Shown here: piece after piece, positions 57,318 through 64,000 of the stretch | Layout of the letters: every line of letters starts with the position of its first letter | How positions within the stretch are numbered: position 1 is the stretch's first letter | Virus record (IMG/VR): IMGVR_UViG_3300027280_000002 | Span: 1-64,000 of that record | Reading direction: 5' to 3' (one strand) | Length of the DNA stretch: 64,000 nucleotides | Source: a virus | Translations under genes and position numbers: made by a program | The notes under the pieces: generated by a model | What the model was told of the DNA's origin: nothing | The model's input: the letters and a program-made list of their open reading frames with translations, nothing else | The model's database searches: none

Positions 57318-60300
57318 ATGTTATCACCAAGACTAACGAATTGTAAAGAATGTGCAAACATTCCTGATTTACTTAGAAAAATAGATTGTAAATTAGCAGA
57401 GCTAGGAAACAACTTATACAACAATGTTGTATTTATGTTGAACAGACCTATTGCTGTTAGTCAGATTTCAGAACTGTTAGTATACAAACGTGTACTAACT
57501 TTTCGTTATTGTGATACACATTATGCATCAGGATGTCCGGAGGTAAGTACAGAAGATATTGCAAGCAAGGTTATTCGTCTTACTGCTGGTTGTGTTTCAT
57601 TATGTAATGAACCTACAGTGTGTGAGATTACAACATGTGCTATAATTCCTTGTCCTAATCCAACAACAACAACTACAAGTACCTCTAGTACCAGCACTAC
57701 TACAACCACTAGCACCACAGCAACACCAACCACCACCACTACTACAACGATAACCCCAGATTGTAGAATAGAAGGATGCTTTGATATTATAGCTTTATCT
57801 ACTACAACTACTTCAACATCTTCAACATCTTCGACTACTACTACTAGTACAACTGTTGTACCGTTTGATTGTGCAGAGCCATTTAACTTAAGTTCTCCTG
57901 AAGCCTTTCCTAATGCTATCACTGGAAATGGAACTAAAGTATTGAGTAATGGAGTTTTGCTAACTACATCGTATACTCCAAATACGTTTAACCAACCTCC
58001 TATCTATGTAGCTGGCGTCCCAGGCACAACAGAAGTATGTAATGGAGCATATGTAACTTCTCAGTCTGGTGGACAAGGAACATTGTCAATGCGTGGAGGT
58101 TCAACTGTTGTAATGGACTTTAATCCTCCAATAAATGCTATAGCGCTTGTCACTCAGGGTTATGGTTCTAGTAAAGATCCATCAGCGCAAGAGACTGTGG
58201 TTATAACATCTACTGATGTAATTGTTGCTACTGAATTAACAGCATGTGGTGACTATGCAACAACACAAATAAGTCAAAATGAAATTAATTTAACTGGATC
58301 ACAAGCTCTTTATCCAAACTATTCTGCAGGAGTTACAGCAATTTCACCAATTAGTGGAGGTATAAGTCAATTACAAATTACAATTAACCCACCTGCTGAT
58401 GCATTAGCTGGTATTGGTTTTGATTTTTATGTATGTCCTGGCAGTAGTCCAATAACTACGACAACAACTAGCACGTCTAGTACAACTACTACTACAACAA
58501 GTAGTTCAACTAGTACAACTACTAGTACGACTACAATTGTACCAACAACAACTACAACTACAACAATTGCTGCATGTGTGGATTGTATTCCTAGTGATGT
58601 AACAATTGGAACACAAACCTGGAGTAAGTGTAATTTAAATGTTGATACATATTTAAATGGTGATCCAATTCCAGAAGTAACAGACCCAAGTGCTTGGGTA
58701 GGATTAACTACAGGAGCTTGGTGTTACCATAGCAATGATTCTGCAAATGAACCAACTTATGGAAAATTATATAATTGGTTTGCTGTTAATGATCCAAGAG
58801 GGTTAGCTCCTGCAGGTTATCATATTCCAACTAATGATGAACTAATTACATTAATTAATTATATTGACCCAGCTTCATCAGGAGGTGCAACTGTACCAAA
58901 TAATGCAGGAGGTCCATTAAAAGAAGTACAATTCTGTCATTGGGATGCACCTAATACTGCAGCAACAAATAGTTCAGGTTTCACAGGTCTTCCAGGAGGT
59001 TTTCGTGAGCCTCTCTCTGGGGTGTTTGGTGGTATTAATGAGGGTGGTACATGGTGGAGTAGTACAGACGAGATAGTAGGGCCTGATGCTTTTGCTTTTA
59101 GTTTATACAATAATCAGACTTGGGCGTATAGAAATGACTGGAATCAAAATCACGGTTATTCAGTTCGTCTAATAAAAGATACAGGAACTACAACAACCAC
59201 CACTTTAGCACCAACAACCACTACAACTAGTACATCTAGTACATCAACTACAACTAGTACAACAACTGTTGCTCCTACTACAACTAGTACAACAACTGTT
59301 GCTCCTACTACCACTACTACAACTACAGTGGTGGCACCAACAACAACTACAACCACAACGGTAACACCTACTACAACTACAACAACAACTATTACACCAC
59401 TAGTTGGATGTCTAGAGTTTGACTATTTAAGTCTTATAGTTAGTAGCGATTGGATTCTAGATCCACCTACTGACTCTCTATTTGCTCGAGCAGATTATTT
59501 TACAGGACCAACTACAAACACAACAAGTTATACCAACTGGTCTCAAGTTCCAAATACCAACTATGATGTAGTATTTAATATAGGAGGAGTAGACTATACA
59601 GCAGTGTATCAATTTATCAATGTTGGAACTGGAGGAGTTACTGTTCCTTATGGTAAATTTAGTGTTAACAGTGTCAACTTCTCAGCTATGTCTACATTCC
59701 AATTTTCAAAGATAGATGCAAATGGTAATGACTTATCATCAATACTTTCTACCTTTGATCATACAACTGGAGATGGTTATAAAGTTACTGCATATGGAGA
59801 TTGTACAACACCAACAACAACAACTACAACCACTGTAGCTCCAACAACAACAACTACAACCACCTTACCTGTTTTCCTTTGTACAGATCCACTACTAACA
59901 GTATCTTTACCTGATGGAATTGTAGGAGATCCACTGAATGGAAGTGTTGTATATGATGGACTCAATCTAGCTATAACTGGTTACACTTATGGTGGGGGTA
60001 ATACAACTGTATATATTGCTGGAACAGTTGCTTATACGCTTGCATTTATTGTTCCTTCAGGATATAGTAACTCAGGATCTGCTACTGGTTGCGCTGTTGC
60101 AGCAACTGGTACAACACCAACAACTACAACTACAACAACTGTTGCTCCTACTACTACAACTACAACCACTAGTGCAAAAAGCTACGATATTAATTGGCAA
60201 GTTGATGGAGGAGGAAATGGATTTAAAGAAGCAGAATTACAATTATTTAAAAATGGAGCGAGTGTAGTAACTCAAGTTATTACTAATGGCACGCCTTCGG

Positions 60301-60920
60301 TACAAGGATTGTTTTCAAGTTCTAACGGTGATGTTATTAATGCTAAACTTACTACTAAGAACTTAACAAGTGAAGAGACTCAAGTGCAGAATAGTTTTTC
60401 ATTGATAGGAGCAGGAGGTGGAGGTCTGCAAGAATTAGATACAGGTATACTACAACCACCTGCTGGTGGAGTCACAAATTCACTTGCGACTAGTTTTAGT
60501 ACTGGATATACTCAACCTGGTGTTACTAATGGTCCTTTATTATTATTTAAAGTAAATCAAGAACAAATAGCATCATCTGAAATTACTATGTCGCTTACTA
60601 ATAACGGTGCTAATTTTAACTTTGAAATAGAAGATAATGATCAGCCAGGTGATCCTGTAGTATTGAGTATACCAACAACTGGTCCACTTTGGAATGGTAA
60701 TTATTATTATGACTTCTTAGTTGGTAGAGAATATACAGTTACATTTCCATATTCAAACAACGAAGTTGGAGGTGTATCTACTGAACTAGTTATAAGCGGT
60801 GGTGGAATGACACCATTTAGCGATCAGGTGGATAATCCTTCTGGTTCAGTAAACACTATAACCCATACATTTACAGTATTAAATGCTACATCAATAGTAA
60901 TTGAAGCATTTGAATATTAA
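57318..60920 (+). CDS. Large modular adhesin with FISUMP domain and heptathreonine joints
   Basis: A 1200-residue protein. Residues 1-115 are a Cys-rich N-terminal domain. Thr/Ser-rich joints then separate several beta-rich modules: about 180-370, the FISUMP domain at about 418-621 (TIGTQTWSKCNL, then YGKLYNWFAV, GYHIPTNDEL, FTGLPGGFRE, WWSSTDE, YSVRLIKD), about 695-830, about 855-930 and 950-1200. Nine joints contain exactly seven Thr, mostly as P-T7-(V/I)-(A/T)-P. FISUMP is a lectin-like fold known from Bacteroidota and Fibrobacter surface proteins. Probably a receptor-binding tail protein whose joints are stiff, glycosylated spacers. Confidence 0.8.
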   Translation: MLSPRLTNCKECANIPDLLRKIDCKLAELGNNLYNNVVFMLNRPIAVSQISELLVYKRVLTFRYCDTHYASGCPEVSTEDIASKVIRLTAGCVSLCNEPTVCEITTCAIIPCPNPTTTTTSTSSTSTTTTTSTTATPTTTTTTTITPDCRIEGCFDIIALSTTTTSTSSTSSTTTTSTTVVPFDCAEPFNLSSPEAFPNAITGNGTKVLSNGVLLTTSYTPNTFNQPPIYVAGVPGTTEVCNGAYVTSQSGGQGTLSMRGGSTVVMDFNPPINAIALVTQGYGSSKDPSAQETVVITSTDVIVATELTACGDYATTQISQNEINLTGSQALYPNYSAGVTAISPISGGISQLQITINPPADALAGIGFDFYVCPGSSPITTTTTSTSSTTTTTTSSSTSTTTSTTTIVPTTTTTTTIAACVDCIPSDVTIGTQTWSKCNLNVDTYLNGDPIPEVTDPSAWVGLTTGAWCYHSNDSANEPTYGKLYNWFAVNDPRGLAPAGYHIPTNDELITLINYIDPASSGGATVPNNAGGPLKEVQFCHWDAPNTAATNSSGFTGLPGGFREPLSGVFGGINEGGTWWSSTDEIVGPDAFAFSLYNNQTWAYRNDWNQNHGYSVRLIKDTGTTTTTTLAPTTTTTSTSSTSTTTSTTTVAPTTTSTTTVAPTTTTTTTVVAPTTTTTTTVTPTTTTTTTITPLVGCLEFDYLSLIVSSDWILDPPTDSLFARADYFTGPTTNTTSYTNWSQVPNTNYDVVFNIGGVDYTAVYQFINVGTGGVTVPYGKFSVNSVNFSAMSTFQFSKIDANGNDLSSILSTFDHTTGDGYKVTAYGDCTTPTTTTTTTVAPTTTTTTTLPVFLCTDPLLTVSLPDGIVGDPLNGSVVYDGLNLAITGYTYGGGNTTVYIAGTVAYTLAFIVPSGYSNSGSATGCAVAATGTTPTTTTTTTVAPTTTTTTTSAKSYDINWQVDGGGNGFKEAELQLFKNGASVVTQVITNGTPSVQGLFSSSNGDVINAKLTTKNLTSEETQVQNSFSLIGAGGGGLQELDTGILQPPAGGVTNSLATSFSTGYTQPGVTNGPLLLFKVNQEQIASSEITMSLTNNGANFNFEIEDNDQPGDPVVLSIPTTGPLWNGNYYYDFLVGREYTVTFPYSNNEVGGVSTELVISGGGMTPFSDQVDNPSGSVNTITHTFTVLNATSIVIEAFEY
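59274..59399 (+). repeat. Tandem heptathreonine spacer repeats
   Basis: Four consecutive units of Pro plus seven residues (one T3-S-T3, three T7) with V-A-P, V-V-A-P, V-T-P and I-T-P links. DNA copies differ at synonymous positions (ACA, ACT, ACC, ACG), so they are protein-level repeats, not a simple DNA microsatellite. Confidence 0.8.
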
Positions 60921-60942
60921 TAACAAATAAAATAAAAAAATT

Positions 60943-62025
60943 ATGTCAACACAAAATTGCTCAAATTGTTATAACGGATGCACTGAAATTACTTCAGACA
61001 GATGTGTTAAATATACAGGAGTAGATGTTCCTATTTTAGGAATACAGACTGGGGACTCTCTATCTTTTGTAGAGCAGGCTATTATAACTTTCTTAAGTTC
61101 TACAATTGATGGAACAGGAGTATTTCCTATAATACAACCAACTGATATATGTCCAATCGTAGAAGCTAACTTGCCAGTATGTGATCCGCTTTCTTTAAAC
61201 AATTATCTTACAGGTATAGTTCAAACTATCTGTAACTTAAATGAACAAATACAACTTATAGAAGAAAGTGAACCAACCAGTGCATATGAGGTAGGATGTG
61301 TGTCAGGAGTAACAGATAACACTTCTACTCAAGATGTTTTACAACAAACTATAGTAAAGTTATGTGAAGTTGAGCAATCACTAAATACTTTCATTACAGA
61401 TGTTACTACTAACTATGTAAGAATCGTTGATATAAATACATATATAGATAACTATTTTAACACTAACCCTACACAACAATTAATAAATAATAGAATGGTT
61501 CCATTCTCTGCTCAACCTTATTTTGGAGACTTGTCTCCATTTAGTCAGTCAGGAGCTGGTATAGGCGTTTGGGATAGAATCTTTTTATGTAATGGGCAAA
61601 ATGGAACACCTGATCTTAGAGGAAGAGTACCAGTTGGTACTACTAGTGGAATGGGAGGAGCTTCGTTAGATTCTGCAGTTGACCCTAATGTAGCTGGAAA
61701 CCCAACATATAATCTTAATACTCCTGTTGGAACTAACAGTGTTACATTAGGTATTACACAAATACCTTCACATACACATACAATTACCATTGGACCATCA
61801 ACGCCTACAATAACCCCTACAGGAAAGGCAGCAGGACCTTACGTTGGTAATAATATTGGTGGAGGATTTAAAGGTGGGGATAATGACTTTAAAATGAGAT
61901 CGTTTGTAGCAGATCCCCTTCCACCGCATTCACATTCTGCTACAATAAATCCGACAGGTGGAGGATTATCACATGATAATTTTCAACCTGGCCTTGGATC
62001 ATATTATATAATTTACATACCTTAA
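60943..62025 (+). CDS. Tail collar-domain protein (microcystin-dependent/gp12-like)
   Basis: A 360-residue protein. The N-terminal 120 residues are Cys-rich (CSNCYNGC, DICPIVEANLPVCD). The C-terminal half matches phage tail-collar proteins: FLCNGQNGTPDLRGRVPVG, ITQIPSHTHTI, PLPPHSHSATI and DNFQPGLGSYYIIYIP. Pairs of H-x-H residues in this family can bind iron along the trimer axis, as in T4 gp12 and gp37. The likely role is a short tail fibre or adhesion tip. Confidence 0.85.
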   Translation: MSTQNCSNCYNGCTEITSDRCVKYTGVDVPILGIQTGDSLSFVEQAIITFLSSTIDGTGVFPIIQPTDICPIVEANLPVCDPLSLNNYLTGIVQTICNLNEQIQLIEESEPTSAYEVGCVSGVTDNTSTQDVLQQTIVKLCEVEQSLNTFITDVTTNYVRIVDINTYIDNYFNTNPTQQLINNRMVPFSAQPYFGDLSPFSQSGAGIGVWDRIFLCNGQNGTPDLRGRVPVGTTSGMGGASLDSAVDPNVAGNPTYNLNTPVGTNSVTLGITQIPSHTHTITIGPSTPTITPTGKAAGPYVGNNIGGGFKGGDNDFKMRSFVADPLPPHSHSATINPTGGGLSHDNFQPGLGSYYIIYIP

Positions 62026-62037
62026 AATAAAAACAAA

Positions 62038-62349
62038 ATGGCATACTTACCTGTAAATCCTTGTTGCACAGATGTAGTTTCAAACACTCCTTGTGGATGT
62101 TCAAGCACTACAAGCAATAATCCTTGTGCAACTGGGGTACATTATTCAAAGTCTATTACATACAATGGACCTGTATTACCTTGTTCAAATGTGCAACCTT
62201 GTGATGATTTAAACATTGCTTTGTCTAAAATTGACGCAATTATTTGTACATTGGTAAACCAACAAGCAATCAATACATCTGAAATTGCTACTATAAAGCA
62301 GCAAGTAATAAGTATAAATCAAACATTAACAACTTGTTGTGACTCATAA
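62038..62349 (+). CDS. Cys-rich small tail protein
   Basis: A 103-residue protein with many Cys (NPCCTDVVSNTPCGC, VQPCDDLNIALSKIDAIIC, TTCCDS) and a helical middle (DDLNIALSKIDAIICTLV) with an Asn/Ile heptad (TSEIATIKQQVISINQTL). Its N-terminal pattern resembles the Cys-rich N-terminal domains of the neighbouring fibre genes, perhaps for docking. It shares its last base with the next gene start. Confidence 0.55.
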   Translation: MAYLPVNPCCTDVVSNTPCGCSSTTSNNPCATGVHYSKSITYNGPVLPCSNVQPCDDLNIALSKIDAIICTLVNQQAINTSEIATIKQQVISINQTLTTCCDS

Positions 62350-62597
62350 TGGAAGCAATCTTAACACTAAATACAGCAGGAAATAATACTGGATCTTTTA
62401 ATCTGTTTTCAGACGTAGATGGATTTAGTGTTGCTTTTCAAACAAATGTAACTAAAACCCAGTTATTGAATGGGTATACAGCTGTGATGCCTGATTACAC
62501 TACTATAGTAAAAGTAGCATCAGGTTCAGTTTGTAAAAATAGTATTGAGATAACACTAGAACAAACAACCACAACAACCACCACAATAACACCGTAG
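62349..62597 (+). CDS. Heptathreonine-tag stub protein, paralogue of the next gene's N-terminus
   Basis: An 82-residue protein. The first 70 residues (LNTAGNNTGSFNLFSDVDGF, then FQTNVTKTQLLNGYTA) align with the first 70 of the next gene product. It ends in seven Thr plus I-T-P, exactly the joint sequence used in the adhesins, but stops there. It therefore looks like a docking domain that ends at its tag. Start overlaps the previous stop (TAATGG). Confidence 0.75.
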   Translation: MEAILTLNTAGNNTGSFNLFSDVDGFSVAFQTNVTKTQLLNGYTAVMPDYTTIVKVASGSVCKNSIEITLEQTTTTTTTITP

Positions 62598-62601
62598 GAC
62601 A

Positions 62602-64000
62602 ATGACAATACTTATAACATTAACTTTAGCAGGCATAGATACAGGTCCATTTGATCTATATTCTGATGCAGATAATTATCAAAATGCATTTGAGACTAAT
62701 GTTTCCAGACAAGATCTATTGAATGGTTACACTTCTAATAATGCCCCTGTTGGAACTACTACTGTTAGGTTAGATAGTACAAATCAGACTTGCGGTTCAG
62801 TGGATATATATTCTTGTGTTAGACCAAATTGTGATTTTACAGGAGAGATAATTTGTGATATTACAACAACTACAACCAGTACATCTTCATCTTCAACTAC
62901 AACTACTACTACTACATCAAGTGGACCTGGACCAATTACTTCACTATGTCTTTGGTCAACTCTTAACGAAGGAACCTCCGGAGAACTAGGAGTATATAAT
63001 ATAGACACCAATGTAGTAACTACAGTATTAGTTCCTAATGACTTTTTAGTAACCCAAGGTGTAACTAGACCTATATGTAGTACACAAAATAAACTTTGGT
63101 TAGCTAGTGAAACAGACCTTACCCAGAACAACTTTATAATTAGAGAATATGATGTAACTTTTACATCAGGTAATGTAGGTTTATCTTTTACAAGAGACAT
63201 TACTGTTAGCACACAAGGTATCCTATCATACCCTGGTTATTCTAGAGTTGGTTCTGAATGTACGGCACTAACTGCTATTAATGATACAAGTATAATAATA
63301 GTTTTTGGTGGACCAACTGCTACTGTTATTTCACCAGATGTATGGGGTTTTACTATTGATATAAGTCAAACAGGTAATATTGCTAAAAATCTAACATCTA
63401 GTATTGGAAGAACTGTTAAACCTGTAATAAATACCTATGGTAAGGTTGTTTCAAACCCTAGACTACTATATCTTAATAACGGTGATGTTATTACTAGTAT
63501 GAGGATGGATGGCGAAGTTGATGGTCCTTATAATGGGAATTATCTACAACAATACAACATTTCAAATAATGATCGTATAACTGGAACTATGAAGTTGCAG
63601 GATTTAGGCATTCCAGAATTTACCGTTAATTACACTTCTGAGAAATATATAGATATATTCTCAATAAATAGTAAATTATATGCTCTTCAACCAGAATTAA
63701 ATAGAGTATATGAAATATCACAAACTCCTGACTACCAACAACAATCATCAAATCTTGTAGGTACAAATGTAAAAAGTTTATCTACAACTAGTGGTTGTGC
63801 AGATATTACCCTTTATGCAGAACCAGAATGTGAATCTACTACAATACCTAATATGTACGACCAAGCAGGAGATGTGTACATAGGTCCAGTACCGTTTACG
63901 TATGCAGGTGTGACTGTTATGGCTAGTAGTACACTTGCTGCTGGATCTAACGGAATTGTTGGTACTGGTGGAGGGGTGACACTATATAAGTTGTGCGCTT
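62602..64000 (+). CDS. Adhesin with tag-joint, 3' end outside window
   Basis: The frame is open from the ATG at 62602 to the window end (466 codons). The N-terminal 70 residues (LTLAGIDTGPFDLYSDADNY, then FETNVSRQDLLNGYT) match the stub gene just before. A Thr/Ser joint (T5, S-T-S4, T7, SSGPG) follows at about residues 90-115. The rest has repeating beta segments with LWSTLNEGTSGELGVYNIDT and SLSTTSGCADITLY, like a propeller or fibre domain. It is likely an appendage protein using the same docking domain as the stub. Confidence 0.75.
   Translation, partial: MTILITLTLAGIDTGPFDLYSDADNYQNAFETNVSRQDLLNGYTSNNAPVGTTTVRLDSTNQTCGSVDIYSCVRPNCDFTGEIICDITTTTTSTSSSSTTTTTTTSSGPGPITSLCLWSTLNEGTSGELGVYNIDTNVVTTVLVPNDFLVTQGVTRPICSTQNKLWLASETDLTQNNFIIREYDVTFTSGNVGLSFTRDITVSTQGILSYPGYSRVGSECTALTAINDTSIIIVFGGPTATVISPDVWGFTIDISQTGNIAKNLTSSIGRTVKPVINTYGKVVSNPRLLYLNNGDVITSMRMDGEVDGPYNGNYLQQYNISNNDRITGTMKLQDLGIPEFTVNYTSEKYIDIFSINSKLYALQPELNRVYEISQTPDYQQQSSNLVGTNVKSLSTTSGCADITLYAEPECESTTIPNMYDQAGDVYIGPVPFTYAGVTVMASSTLAAGSNGIVGTGGGVTLYKLCA

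Noticed and set aside
57521-57922. Valine-rich open frame on the minus strand
   Set aside because: It is the antisense of Thr-codon runs (ACN read backwards gives Val). The same explains the minus frames at 59156-59356, 59777-59965, 62784-63212 and 9793-10005.
57318-60920. Diversity-generating retroelement target
   Set aside because: A lectin-like FISUMP domain is present, but no reverse transcriptase or template repeat is visible in the window.
8612-62950. Simple ACN microsatellite as explanation of the Thr runs
   Set aside because: Run length is fixed at seven and codons are mixed between and within blocks, which does not fit slippage expansion.
1-64000. Prophage or mobile-element features (integrase, attachment sites, transposase, CRISPR array)
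   Set aside because: No recombinase or transposase motifs and no regularly spaced repeats were seen; the two HNH proteins are not enough to call a mobile element.

Overview
The window is part of an AT-rich tailed-phage genome (Caudoviricetes). The host is probably a Bacteroidota bacterium, most likely a flavobacterium. The reasons are -7 promoter motifs of the form TAnnTTTG (two with TTTG 19-20 bp upstream), A-rich leaders with no Shine-Dalgarno sequence before most starts, a FISUMP domain in a virion protein, and a head-gene order like that of flavobacterial and crAss-like podoviruses. That affiliation is an inference. No integrase, repressor, CRISPR array, insertion sequence or tRNA gene was seen. 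Both window ends cut tail-protein genes.

Layout. (1) 1-3199, plus: a tail fibre ending in an S74 intramolecular chaperone and two small proteins. (2) 3171-6644, minus: one very large protein with a methyltransferase, two glycosyltransferase domains and a C-terminal iron-finger O-heptosyltransferase-like domain. (3) 6833-8506, plus: a lysis cassette (coiled-coil membrane protein, holin-like protein, amidase, overlapping spanin pair). (4) 8585-10067, plus: a compact unit of promoter, heptathreonine-tag protein, glycosyltransferase, double-tag protein and terminator. (5) 10086-11796, plus: small proteins, including four lysine-rich basic ones and a 44-residue CDGSH-like protein. (6) 11909-43614, minus: the replication and metabolism block. 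It holds three glycosyltransferases, a GroES-like protein, thioredoxin, HNH nucleases, RecA, ribonucleotide reductase NrdA/NrdB, a FEN-like exonuclease, an rIIA/rIIB-like pair, a degenerate uracil-DNA glycosylase, a sugar-nucleotide epimerase, primase, a likely SSB and Sak4-like ATPase, an SF2 helicase, a DnaB-like helicase, family B polymerase, a SET-domain protein and many small genes, several under 60 codons. (7) 43615-43955: a divergent control region rich in inverted repeats and G-runs. (8) 43956-64000, plus: packaging and virion genes (winged-helix and HU-like proteins, TerL, portal, scaffold, major capsid protein, connectors, then Thr/Cys-rich tail and adhesin proteins).

How it fits together. 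Replication genes are read leftward and virion genes rightward from the divergent region. The most striking feature is a repeated heptathreonine block, exactly seven Thr each time, encoded with mixed Thr codons. I count 15 pure blocks in six genes. They sit at the very C-terminus of four proteins and as joints inside two large adhesins. The same phage encodes at least five glycosyltransferase-type proteins, an O-heptosyltransferase-like domain and an epimerase. One glycosyltransferase gene lies directly between two tag-protein genes in its own transcription unit. I propose a phage-encoded virion O-glycosylation system acting on Thr7 tags; this is untested inference.
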